From Cymodocea nodosa (lineage: Eukaryota; Streptophyta; Magnoliopsida; Alismatales; Cymodoceaceae), in NCBI GenBank assembly GCA_036874045.1, contig CM072341.1, positions 16,318,501-16,382,500 on the forward strand: 64,000 nucleotides of DNA, given 5' to 3'. Both the position numbers and the translations under genes were made by a program. Shown in pieces: positions 12,101-21,838 of this stretch (position 1 is its first letter; every line of letters starts with the position of its first letter). A model generated the notes under the pieces. The model saw only the letters and a program-made list of their open reading frames with translations. It was not told the origin of the DNA and did no database searches.

Positions 12101-15100
12101 ACACATCAAATATTCATTATATTACTTTTTTTTTTTAAAAATGACTAAAAGATAGATTTAGAAATCCGCATCTGGTACTGCTTTAACAAATAAATCACTT
12201 TAGAATTTTTGTTCTTTGTTAGAGTTACGAAGAACTAGTCACAGCTACAGCGTCACTCTTAATTGGAGTTGTCATACTCTAAAGTTGAAACAAACAGTCT
12301 TAGTTTAGTTTCCTGTTCTTCTTGATGCTTCAAATAAGAAGCATAAGATAAATATACCCTCATCCATTCAGAAACAAAGCAATTTACGAAACTAAAAATG
12401 CTTGATAATTCAGGCTGAAGGCTGCTCTTCTTATGTTGTCATGTACATCGTTGGCATCAAGCTCTCTATTTTATTTATTGGTTGGTAATTGCTTCGTGAA
12501 GAGAGAGAGAGAGAGAGTGCATGTGCATGTTGTATGTGTGTGCATATAATATTTTCTAGCAATTGTTCAATGTATATATCTTTTGCATTCTTGTGCTTTT
12601 TCCATCAAACAAACCATTTTTGTCTGGTATGTGTGTTGATATTTGTCTATCTCTTCTTTGGTACTTGGTAGGTTTCTTGTGTCATTTTCTGGTAAATATC
12701 TTGAACATGAATTAGAAATGTTGAGATGTGAAGTTGAAGTTTCTCGAGGTTGTGAGCATCAGATTTACAGGATAAGGATCCCGCAGACAGAGCCTGAACT
12801 TCTTGGTCCTGCATTCATTGAGGTTTGTTTTCCAACTGATTTTGAAAATGGCCATGCAGCATTAATGTCATAAGATACCATATAAGTCTGAAAATATTTA
12901 ATTATGTTTGTTGAACTTGCGTTTCTTACATGTTTTATTTCTTGGTATGTTTGTAGTAAACAATTACTACCTTGACCATGAAGAAACATAATAAAGGACA
13001 ATAGAGATGTAACATGCGACTGAGTCTTCTCAAAATTGAAGTTTCAAGTTTCAACAAAAATGTAAATATACCTTTTGATCTTAATTCCTAAACAAGTTTA
13101 TAAGGGGCATGGTAGGCCCCTTGGATGCTTTGTTTTGTAGTAACTATCAGTAAAATTTAAAAAGGAAAGAAATCTAGCCCACTTACATTGTTTATTATAT
13201 GGTGTTAGATTGTAAACAAATTAAAATACGGTATTTATTTTTCTAGGTTGAAAATGATTCTGGAGTATCCAATTTTGTCCCCATCGTGTTTGTAGACAAG
13301 CATATATTTCCAGAACTACAAAAGATGCAACAATCAGGGGGTGCTGGTACAGGCATGATGCCAATATTAGGAGATGTTGACGCCATTTCAAATTTCTGTG
13401 AAGTTTCCACGTCAAGGCAATCATCGGTAACTGAACTTTGTTTGGATATAGCATGGTTATTAAAGAAGCCACAGCTTGACAGTCGCGAAGTCTTTTTTGG
13501 TATTGGAAATATTCGTAGATTAAATCGTCTACTAGGATATTTGGTAGAGAAAGGATCTGTGAACATACTAAAAAAGGTACTGCATTATGTGGAAGCCATG
13601 CTAATTGAGAAAAAATTAGATGATCTTGTAGATAGAAATCATGACGAAGTACAATTGTTTGAGAAGATTGTGGATGTTGCCAACAAGATTCTCCGTCAAA
13701 AACTTTTGCATGGTGAAGTCTCTGATCTTAATCCACAAAACAAGACATGTGAAAGGGTTCTCAACAATCAAGCAGACATCAAGGGTGGTGTCCTTTATCC
13801 ATTTCCAATTAAGAACCAAGTAAGTTCTAAATAACTACATTCTTTTATGCATTACGTGATTTATACTTTTTTTAAAATCCTCATTGTTCAAGCATGAAGC
13901 TCCCTATTATTAATAATGTCTTTTCGTTAAGGATGTTCTTTAGTATTCAAGAAATAAGTTGTGTGCTTGTGGTCAATCTTGGTAACCCCAGATTTTTTCA
14001 TTTGATTTGGACATTTACGGTATACCTGGAGGGGAATGGTTGAAAAAGTCAATTTTGATGTAACAACTCAAAAAGTTGGTGATCTATAATTTTTTTTCCA
14101 TACCTGCACTTTTTTCTAGAATCATAGAAAAGTCGTTACTGTTTTGTGTTCCTAAATTCTTTACATGCTGATTGTAAGCTGAAGGAAACATTTCTGAGTT
14201 GATTCATTGTATAACGTATAATTTTCATAAGTAATTATCATTTTGTCTTTACTCGGATTATGCGTGTATTTTTTAATATTCTGTTTGTGTTTAATCATAT
14301 TCATGCAATTAATGCTTCTGCGACCTAGTCACAGAAGAAATCCTCATGGAAAAAGTGGCTTGCACAATCTCTAACTGGATACAATACTACCGTCTGTTGT
14401 ACCTAAAAATCATTTGTGTTGATGCAGTTTTATCTGTTGTTTTTAAAGTAAGGCAGATTTCACTCCCCGCAAAGGAATAGCGTAGACGAAGTATGAGTGT
14501 AGGAATGATGATGATAATATTTTGTGCTGATCTGTTGCATGTTCGCCTTTGTTACGTGTCCTTTCTGACTTGTAACGTATACGAATCATTTGATGGATTT
14601 TTCTTCGTCATAAGTAAAAGTGATGGAAGCCGTGGGATGAACAAATAGATTAACATTCCTCGTTCTATCTCAATGGGGTTCGTTGATGCTATGCATGGTC
14701 GATTGTTATTTATAGTATATATAACATAGGAATTTAGTTGTCCACATGGTTCCTTTTTATTTATCTTTTTCTCCACAAGTTTGCAATTATTCCCACTAAC
14801 ATGGCGTTTTAATTTATAAATTTTGCTGGTGTTCATTAAACCCCTTTTTGGTGCAGGAGATAGATGAGCGTGGCATGATTAGTGGTGACGAGAGAAAATG
14901 TCTACTAATTAAAAACACAGTTGAGGAAGAAGTAGAAGGTTATCTCCGGGTTGAATGGCCACTAGAAACCTGTGGCGGCGTCTATAGAACGATAACAAAC
15001 ACCCGTGCCGCTATTTTTATGATGGTTACGGTCCTCGTGTGCTTCGGATTTTGCATTGCTCTTTTCCATCCTCACAAAGCTGCAGAATCGATCATTTCTG

Positions 15101-15135
15101 TCCGCAGATGTGTGCTAGGAATGTCCAAGCAATAG
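3186..15135 (+). CDS. SPL7: SPL7-type SBP-box transcription factor (copper-deficiency regulator; OsSPL9 orthologue type)
   Basis: Ten exons: 3186-3802, 4450-4628, 5723-5970, 6130-6204, 6276-6383, 6560-6677, 7950-8085, 12672-12822, 13247-13819, 14857-15135. They total 2484 nt (827 aa, close to Arabidopsis SPL7). The acidic WDWGSFLDF motif is N-terminal. The SBP domain begins near residue 158 ([30 protein letters not shown]) and is split by intron 1 before [17 protein letters not shown] and a basic nuclear-localisation stretch. The CLRC cysteine, where most SBP proteins have histidine, is the Cys4 first-finger signature of SPL7. The middle carries [19 protein letters not shown], and a hydrophobic segment ([17 protein letters not shown]) lies near the C-terminus. 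Family knowledge: SPL7 binds GTAC elements and activates copper-uptake genes and copper microRNAs. Intron 2 appears to use a GC donor. An in-frame upstream ATG at 3063 would add 41 residues including a histidine run; I prefer 3186. Confidence 0.93.
3528..3575 (+). repeat. Coding GAG/CAG run (polyGlu-polyGln) in SPL7 exon 1
   Basis: GAG codons followed by CAG codons encode an uninterrupted glutamate run and then four glutamines just before the SBP domain. It is a coding microsatellite, probably a flexible acidic spacer. Confidence 0.85.
8520..8949 (+). mobile_element. LINE reverse-transcriptase relic, part 1 (L1/RIL-like)
   Basis: In a plus-strand frame with scattered stops the DNA reads [12 protein letters not shown], then FRYLGSIIK, and further on [15 protein letters not shown] and [12 protein letters not shown]. 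This is the order of the C-terminal part of plant L1-type ORF2 (KTEYMxCxFS, [25 protein letters not shown]). Several stop codons and frame changes make it dead. It stops at the TTTAG at 8945-8949 and resumes at 11200. Confidence 0.75.
9491..9659 (-). repeat. Left LTR (3' LTR in element orientation) of the TRIM-like element
   Basis: This direct repeat ends ...TACATTCCACA and abuts the polypurine tract. It matches 10900-11078. Confidence 0.75.
10900..11078 (-). repeat. Right LTR (5' LTR in element orientation) of the TRIM-like element
   Basis: This direct repeat also ends ...TACATTCCACA. Its left boundary is fuzzy because the first 15-20 bp differ from the other copy. Confidence 0.7.
11200..11407 (+). 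mobile_element. LINE reverse-transcriptase relic, part 2 (C-terminal tail)
   Basis: Starting with RWFGRIHR, the DNA continues in a neighbouring frame with [15 protein letters not shown], then [15 protein letters not shown] and a stop. Plant L1-like ORF2 proteins end in RGRPxKTWxExIxKDL...DRxxWRxxIHVADPT, so this is the natural C-terminus of the element begun at 8520. Confidence 0.75.
11691..12290. mobile_element. Possible MITE in SPL7 intron 7
   Basis: The left end reads GGGTGTATTTGTTTTA and the right end reads AAACAAACAGTCT, an imperfect inverted pair resembling the termini of plant hAT-type MITEs. The interior is AT-rich and non-coding. Target duplications are not convincing, so this is tentative. 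Confidence 0.3.
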
Positions 15136-15955
15136 AAAACGTGCTACTTCCGACCTTACCAATCGGAATGTCGTTGTAACAACCACTAATGACAGTCCCA
15201 TTTCTTGAGAAATTCTTTTAGACGGCCAAGCAGGTGTTCAGCAGGCATTTTCTCGGGTGCAATCGTTGATAGATCATACGGCCGAAATGTAGGTTGAAAT
15301 GCAAAATTCCATCATAGTGTAAATTTAACTTAATTTTTCGCTAAATTTATATGTAGTTTTCCTGCTTTGAGGATACTGAATTGCAAAGCCTGGTTCTGGG
15401 GCTTTATTTGAATCCCTCGATCCCCAAATAGGGTGCTTTGTTCCTTACTAACGCCATATGTAGAGATAGGAAGGAACACATGTATTTGACAGAAAATCCA
15501 CTCTGTAAATTAAATTCTGGATGAAATCCATGTATGTTTGTTTGTATTACCTTCCACGCGCACGGAGCTGCGGGAAAGGGATCCGTCGTTGAAATCCAAA
15601 TGTGTAAGCTTCGTTTTGACTTTGTTGATGGTGACCACCATTTTTTTTCTTTTGAAAAAATAGAGAACGGATGGGAAGTCACGGCCATAAGAAATGTCTT
15701 TACTAGCATGATTTTGCCAGCAGATTGGTATATGGCAACCAACTTCTCTGGGAGATGGAAACGCATGAGGACGGCAGCGATGAAAGAATCGTTTTCCATT
15801 CAAACAACTAATAATAACTTAATTAATTAAAAACATTAGTATTTATAATTTTATATATAAAAAAACACTTAACAGTGATCTCAAAAAACGTAGGCAATTG
15901 TAAGAAATCTTACAGGTTGTTTTTTCCGTCGGAACAGAAAATACATATGCTACCG
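15136..15955. other. Convergent intergenic region between SPL7 and the coiled-coil gene
   Basis: It holds the 3' ends of two genes facing each other. Short open frames at 15404-15830 have no recognisable domain and overlap one another on both strands. I see nothing else. Confidence 0.6.
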
Positions 15956-18433
15956 TCACATATATGGCAGGGTAACGAGAGATCCAAGTCGGTTTGCGGC
16001 GCAGGCGGCGAGAGCAAGGACGGCAATGGCACTCGTGACGGACGCCGTGAGCACCCAAATGCTCACCTTCGTCTTGGCTTCCCCCACCAGCACCTGCAGA
16101 ACCCGCACCTCCCTCCTCGTGGCCTCCACGTCTTCCCCCCTCTTCCTGTACGATCTCCTCACCGACTCCAGCTCCGACACGAACGGCCGCATCTCCCGGT
16201 CCCCCATCCCGCTCCTCTTCGGCTGATCGTCCACTGCGCCGCCGCGGCGCATGGCCTTCGCGCTACTCTTCACCATGGCGAGGGCACGGGGGTAGAGAGT
16301 CGACGCCGTCCTTGCCCTTTGCTCCGTCTCTTGGAGTTTTCGCTGCACCGCCGTCAGGTCGTCCTCCGCCTTCGCCTTTTCGCACTCCAACCTGCGCGCT
16401 TCTTTATTTGCCGACTCCTTGTCCTTCTGCACCTCCTTCATCTGCTTCCTCAGCATCTTCTGCTTGTCGAACGCCTTCCGAAGCTCTACCTTCTCGGCCC
16501 GCAGCGCCTTGATCTCTTCGGCTTGATCCGCGGCGGTCTTATGTAGCCTCGGTACCGTCGACGAGGACAGTCGATCGATCTCCTCCCCAAGTCGACGGAT
16601 TTCCGCTTCCCGCTCGGCTTTCGCTTGGCTCAGCCCCTCCTTCTCCTCCGTCGTCGCTTTCGTCCGCCACTTCAGCTCCTCCACCTGCTGCGTCAGCTCA
16701 TGGCAAGAAGCCTCGAAACCCTTTTCTTTCTCCTCCCTTTCCTCGATCTCCTCCTTGAGCACGACTCTGAGCATCTCAATCTCATTCTGGAGCTCCCTGC
16801 CCTTCTTCTCGGCCCCATCCTTGTCCTTCGTCTCCACCTCCACCTGCCTCCGCAGTTCCTTGATTCCCTGTTCCAATTCCTCTGCCGCAATCTTGAAGCT
16901 CGTCTCCCTCTTCCTCTTCTCCTGAGCATGCTTGTTGAGCTCCAAATTTAGCCTCCCGATCTCGTCATGGAGTGCCGCATTCCCGGTCTCCATCCGATCC
17001 CTATCTTCCTCAAGCTCCATTGCCTTCCTCTCCAACTCTCCCATCTTCCTCGCCGCTACTTCCGCCACGATCAACAACCTCTTCTCCTCCTCTTCCTTTT
17101 CCTCAAGCTCGACGGCCAACTTCTGTACTTTCTCCGCGAGCTCCTTGTTCTTCGCCTCAAGCTGATTCAGAGCCTTCTGCTTGGCTTCGCTTTCCTGCTT
17201 CAGAACGTTGAATTCGTCGAGTGGCTTTCCGTTCATCCTGTGGACGTCAGCCTTCTCCTGTAGCTCTTCCACGACGTCTCCGACTCCAAGATCGAATCTT
17301 CTTTCTTTCTTCTCGTTCTCTTCATGGACCGAAACGAGCTTCATGTCCAACCTCCCGATCTCAGCCTGGAACTCCGCGTTCTTCTCCTCAAGCTCGGCCA
17401 CCGTCAGGGATATCACCTCGGCCGCCCCTCGCAACAAGTCGGCGATGTCCGACAGCTCTTTCTTCTCCCTCTCCAGCTCCGAGATCCTCAAGGAATTGGT
17501 CTCGTCCTTCTTCTTCCACGAAGCCATGTCACCTTGGAGCTTCCCGTTCTTCTTCCAAATGCCTTCCTTCTCCTTGGTGAGCTCCTCCACCTTCCTCTCC
17601 AACTCCCCCCCCTTCCCGACGAGCATCATCTTGGCCACCTCAAATTTCGTCTCCCTCTCCCCCGTCTCCTCCCCATGCGCGTCGATTTCGGCCCTGAGCT
17701 TCGCAAGCTCAACCTTCAAATCCTCATTCATCCTCTCCAGCTCCTTTATCCGCATCGTCTTCTCCGTCTCCTTCATCTTCAAAAAACCTATGTCATTGCA
17801 AAGCTCGCCGTTCTTGCCCAGCAACTGGTCCCTCTCCCCCACAACCATTTCCAACTTCTTCTGCAACTCCACCTTCCGACCGATCAACTCCTCCTTGACA
17901 ACCTTGAAATGCCTCTCTGTCGTTCCCTTGTCCTCCACGAGATTGGCGACGTCCACGTTCAACCTCCCGATCTCCTCCAACAGCTCAGCGTTCTTACTCT
18001 CGAGCTCTTCTGCTCTCATGGACTTCCCTTCCTCCTCCTTCCTTGCCAATTCAATCTCCACCTCCAACCGCTTCACGTCGCCAGCCAGCTTCCCCTCTGA
18101 CTCCTTGAACGACTCGGCTTCGCCGAGCTCCGCCTGGAGTCCACTCTGCACCGCCTCCATCTCCTTCAACCGCCTCTCGAGCTTGCACCTCTGCTTCTTC
18201 TCCTCCTCGGCCTCCGACTCGAGGACCGTGAGCGCCACTGTGTGGTCGATGCCGGCGCGGAGCGAGTAGTCGAGGTCAACGGACAGCTCGGCCATGCATG
18301 TCTGGAGATTCTTCATTTGTTCCCGGGTCTCCATGGTCTCCTTCACGAGTAGAACGTTGAGGGCCTGGAGGGAGTCCACCTTGTCCGATGACGTCTCCTT
18401 GGCGAGCGGCTGGGATGGCTTCTTCCTCGGCAT
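15956..18433 (-). CDS. Long coiled-coil protein with C-terminal membrane anchor
   Basis: A single exon encodes 825 residues starting MPRKKPSQPLAKETSS. From about residue 30 to 780 it is nearly continuous heptad-rich coiled coil made of Glu, Lys, Leu and Arg blocks, with recurring units of the type ELxxKNAELxxEIGRL. The last 40 residues contain a hydrophobic segment (VSIWVLTASVTSAIAVLALA) followed by a short basic tail, the design of a tail-anchored protein with its coil in the cytosol. Plant PMD1/PMD2 organelle-division factors share this layout but are much shorter, and golgin-like tethers are another possibility; I cannot tell which. The gene is GC-rich and intronless, unlike its neighbours. 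The reading frame is certain, the function is not. Confidence 0.85.
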   Translation of the reverse strand: MPRKKPSQPLAKETSSDKVDSLQALNVLLVKETMETREQMKNLQTCMAELSVDLDYSLRAGIDHTVALTVLESEAEEEKKQRCKLERRLKEMEAVQSGLQAELGEAESFKESEGKLAGDVKRLEVEIELARKEEEGKSMRAEELESKNAELLEEIGRLNVDVANLVEDKGTTERHFKVVKEELIGRKVELQKKLEMVVGERDQLLGKNGELCNDIGFLKMKETEKTMRIKELERMNEDLKVELAKLRAEIDAHGEETGERETKFEVAKMMLVGKGGELERKVEELTKEKEGIWKKNGKLQGDMASWKKKDETNSLRISELEREKKELSDIADLLRGAAEVISLTVAELEEKNAEFQAEIGRLDMKLVSVHEENEKKERRFDLGVGDVVEELQEKADVHRMNGKPLDEFNVLKQESEAKQKALNQLEAKNKELAEKVQKLAVELEEKEEEEKRLLIVAEVAARKMGELERKAMELEEDRDRMETGNAALHDEIGRLNLELNKHAQEKRKRETSFKIAAEELEQGIKELRRQVEVETKDKDGAEKKGRELQNEIEMLRVVLKEEIEEREEKEKGFEASCHELTQQVEELKWRTKATTEEKEGLSQAKAEREAEIRRLGEEIDRLSSSTVPRLHKTAADQAEEIKALRAEKVELRKAFDKQKMLRKQMKEVQKDKESANKEARRLECEKAKAEDDLTAVQRKLQETEQRARTASTLYPRALAMVKSSAKAMRRGGAVDDQPKRSGMGDREMRPFVSELESVRRSYRKRGEDVEATRREVRVLQVLVGEAKTKVSIWVLTASVTSAIAVLALAACAANRLGSLVTLPYM

Positions 18434-19557
18434 TGCTGCAGCTCACACAGACGTCAGAAGAGAATGGCGGAGGAGCGAAAGAGATGGGCTGGTGGAAAGG
18501 CGGTGACAATCAGGACGGCCGACGTTTGAGAAATGAGGGGAAAGTGAGAATTTTTAGAATTCTTCTTCTACCAAGCAAAACTTTTGTAGTATTCATGTCC
18601 ATTATAAAGAAATAAATACTTTTAATGCTTCTTTGTAAATTCAAATCTTATTATCTAAGAATTTGAATGAATGATTTTTTACGTCGATAATATTTTTGAA
18701 TTGAGGACCTTTCACGAAGACTTTATATATATATATACAAAGATGACGGGCACGGTTATTATCAAGAAAAAATAGGAGGACCAGTTTGAAAATAAAGGAT
18801 GCCAACCCATGTATAACCGTTTGCTTCTATATATTTTTAATATATATTTATGAAGTGGAGTTACAAATATCTGTTGCGCACAAAATAACTACCGGTCGTC
18901 TGATTGTCTAATTGTTTCCAGGGCTTGTAGTTGTCAAGAAGATATATGGATTTTGAACGAGTAGAAAGGTAATGTTTTTCTATTATACAGATTTTCATCG
19001 GCTTAAAGACCCAGGAAAACTTTAATTAGTTCACATTTATCCTAAGATCGACCGTTGAACGTAAATAACTAGGGAGCAAATTGTCTGTACGAGCAAAATT
19101 TTCCATCGATACAAAATGGTATAAATATTAGTTCATGGAAATTTTAAAAGATACCGGCTTTAACCAGATTGTTTTGAAATTGATTAATTTCTCTTAAATT
19201 TCAATTATTGATTTTCAAATCCAAAAATTTTAATCAAGTTCAAACTTTACCATAAATTAACCATCAATATAGTGATTTTTTTTGTTTTTTAGGAAATATA
19301 ATTGTTAACTAAAAGAAGAAGAAAAATCCATCTACGCTTAAATATTAATTTTTCTGAAATAAATAATTTATTTGAGATTCGGATATGCTGTTCAATGTGC
19401 CAAAGACCGCACGCTCTAAAGCAATGAAAAGACTGAATTGAGATCAATAACTTTGTAGTATACATTAATCTTGTTTCGATGTTTGACGTTTTTGTTTAAA
19501 TTCGAATACAGAACTTATCTTACAACATCGTTTCCAACTTTCATGAGCATTCTTCAC
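18434..19557. other. Intergenic region upstream of the coiled-coil gene
   Basis: The DNA is AT-rich with no supported coding frame. It should hold the promoter of the minus-strand coiled-coil gene and the 3' end of the THG1 gene. A TATATATATATA run lies near 18725-18740, about 290 bp upstream of the coiled-coil ATG. Confidence 0.55.
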
Positions 19558-21781
19558 TTATTTTTCTGCAAGGATGTAAGGATGCTCGTCCCAGAAACGC
19601 TGACGAATTATATCATCATGCACAACAATGATCTCTCTTCGAGGTCTAATAACTGGATCTCCGTTTTCCTTGTGCTTCACTATCTCCTCGACCTATTTAT
19701 CAAAATGAATAGACCACTGAATGCTTCCATAATGTTAGAATTTCAGATCATTTTACAGAATGTGAAACTAACAAAATAAGCTTCGACGTGAACTAAGAAA
19801 CTCACTTCGTGTCTGTAAACAGAGGAACCTTTCTTGAAAATTTCTGGAAGTTTGTTGTAATTAATACCAAACTCTTTAAAGAGCAGATCATTTTTCTCTG
19901 CTGTTTGAGTTCCCTAAAAGTTGAAGAAAAAGATCTTAAGCATGATAAGAAACAAAAAAAACAGAGAAGTTATCCATTACAGTTGCAACTTTAACAATCG
20001 ATCAACTTCCTTTTCACGGGCCCACAACATTCTTCTCAATTTTATTTGTTCAGTTGCAGTGGAAAACAGCATGGTTTTCCACGGTAACAGAAAAAGTCCA
20101 AAATAAAACAACAATGTTAATATTGCGTACCACTTGGGAGAATCAGGATTCAGACCAAATTCTTTGATACATGTAAATGTGAGTGGTACCTTTAAAATAC
20201 GCTGGGCTTCCCTTACATCCTTCCCTGACTTGACCAACATCCAAAAGCAGGTGTTGTATTGATTGTTGATGTGACCTGCAAAATGATGAGATACAAAATG
20301 ACCCAGATCTCAGAAAATTATGGTGTTAATTTTCCTTGAGGAAATGAAAATTACGATATTAATATTTTGAATATTTCTGCTTTGTTCAGGAATAGCATTT
20401 GTTATTTTGTCAACTACGAAATAAAATGAATGCCGAAGGAATCTGTGAAAGATAACCATGCAGACTATCTAATGTTCAAAACATATCAATTATAAAGTGC
20501 CAGTGTTCTGCATTTACATAAATCCAAATTTGCATCATTGATGCTGATAAATCCCAATACCTGAAGATCAGTTATTTTTTCATTGAAAGAAACTGGAATA
20601 ATACTCACAGTCTGTCTGACGCCAGGCCAGATAATCTCGAATTATTCTGTATTTGGGATAGCAAACAACACGACCGTCAAAATAAGGTGGATCTTCTAAT
20701 TCTTTCTGTGGGAAGAACTCCTTCCACTTCATTATGTATACAGACGTGAAGTACGACACACTTAGTGAAAGAATTTTGCTGCAATTAAAATATGAAATTA
20801 ATCAATCTAGAGATCTAAGAAAATCACTTCAAAAATCTTAGTAAACTTTGCTTTCCATATAACCAAAAGTATAGTGAACGCTAATTGAATTGAACCTTTC
20901 CCGCCTGTTACAGAAACTGGTTGTCTCCTTCCAAATAAAACTGAAACAGGAAAAGGTTCAAAGAAATTTAGGGTGGATCAACTGCTGAGCATTGAATAAT
21001 AATAATAATATAGTTGCGAAAATTGGATTGGGAAATTTTAGATTAGCGTCATTTTGATATATTTAACAAGAGCTGAGGCAACCACATCCAACAAGAAATA
21101 AACAAGTGTACCTGTATTCGTCGCTGACACCATAAGCAAAGACAATATCTTGAAACTGATTGAGCATAGCAACTGCACATGAATTCATCAAATTCAATGC
21201 TTGCTCATCATTGGGCTTGTCAAAATTGTGCTTTTCAGAAAACCTACTCGTGCAACATTGATACAATTAACTTAAGAGGGAAAACCAACTGTGAACATAA
21301 AATGAGTAATGAGGACAAACAACTTACAAGCCTAACAACAAACTGCAATTCACACAAATCAGCAATGCACATTCATGGACCAATGCAATTCTTATTGTCT
21401 AAGGTTGTAAAAGAAGTCAGAACGACACACAAAGAATTCTTGAATGATTTCCTAACCCCTATTACTCTTCCAAGAATTAGAAAAGGTGAAATTTTTAACA
21501 CAAGAACAAATAAAATGATTCATGAAAATCAGATGCATATTGGAAAAATATGCCATTTCAACGAATCAACCCCTTGCTATTGCACTCCAAACAGCTAGGA
21601 TTAAAAACGAAGTAGGCTTTTAAGCATTGGGGATCAAGATAAGAGGAAGGAGAAGAAGAGGAACGGAAATTTCTCACTTGTGGAAGTTACATCCGTCAAT
21701 TCTGACAACGATCCAATTGGACAGGGGCACTTTGTCATCTTTCTCAAACATCTTCACATACTCGAACTTGCTATTTGCCAT
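19558..21781 (-). CDS. THG1: tRNA(His) guanylyltransferase, single-domain
   Basis: Seven exons, in transcription order: 21781-21678, 21243-21112, 20940-20896, 20778-20609, 20275-20190, 19913-19806, 19692-19558. They total 780 nt (259 aa). The enzyme adds a 5' guanosine (G-1) to tRNA-His by 3'-5' nucleotide addition. The metal-binding residues sit at the same positions as in human THG1: Asp29 in VVRIDGCNF and Asp76-Glu77 in YGVSDEYS. Other family blocks are KPNDEQALNLMNSCA, DYLAWRQTDCHINNQYNT and FGINYNKLPEIFKKGSSVYR. The protein ends RFWDEHPYILAEK. As I recall, the Arabidopsis protein (ICARUS1) is a tandem fusion of two such domains; here only one is present. A 45-nt exon (20896-20940) encodes FIWKETTSFCNRRE and is needed to keep phase. 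Confidence 0.93.
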
Positions 21782-21838
21782 CGAACAAAAGCAAAAATGG
21801 TGGTGGCAGTCGTGATTGTCCTGGTGGTGAGGAGTAAC

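Larger units (their letters stand above)
8086..12671 (+). other. Large SPL7 intron 7 holding nested transposon relics
   Basis: This 4.6-kb intron is by far the longest in the gene. The donor follows the codon split CG|G of an arginine and the acceptor precedes [13 protein letters not shown], so splicing across it restores the conserved [11 protein letters not shown] stretch. Inside lie a LINE reverse-transcriptase relic broken in two, an insert of about 2.25 kb in that LINE, a small LTR element inside the insert, and a possible MITE. Confidence 0.85.

Noticed and set aside
15404-15830. Overlapping open frames on both strands between SPL7 and the coiled-coil gene
   Set aside because: No domain, no splice-compatible partner and each strand overlaps the other; most likely 3' flanking DNA.
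15875-16546. Plus-strand open frame of 223 codons
   Set aside because: It is antisense to the C-terminal part of the coiled-coil gene with no domain of its own.
17181-18269. Long plus-strand open frame (362 codons) opposite the coiled-coil gene
   Set aside because: It is the Ser/Phe/Pro-rich antisense of the heptad coding sequence; such shadows arise from Glu/Lys/Leu codon runs.
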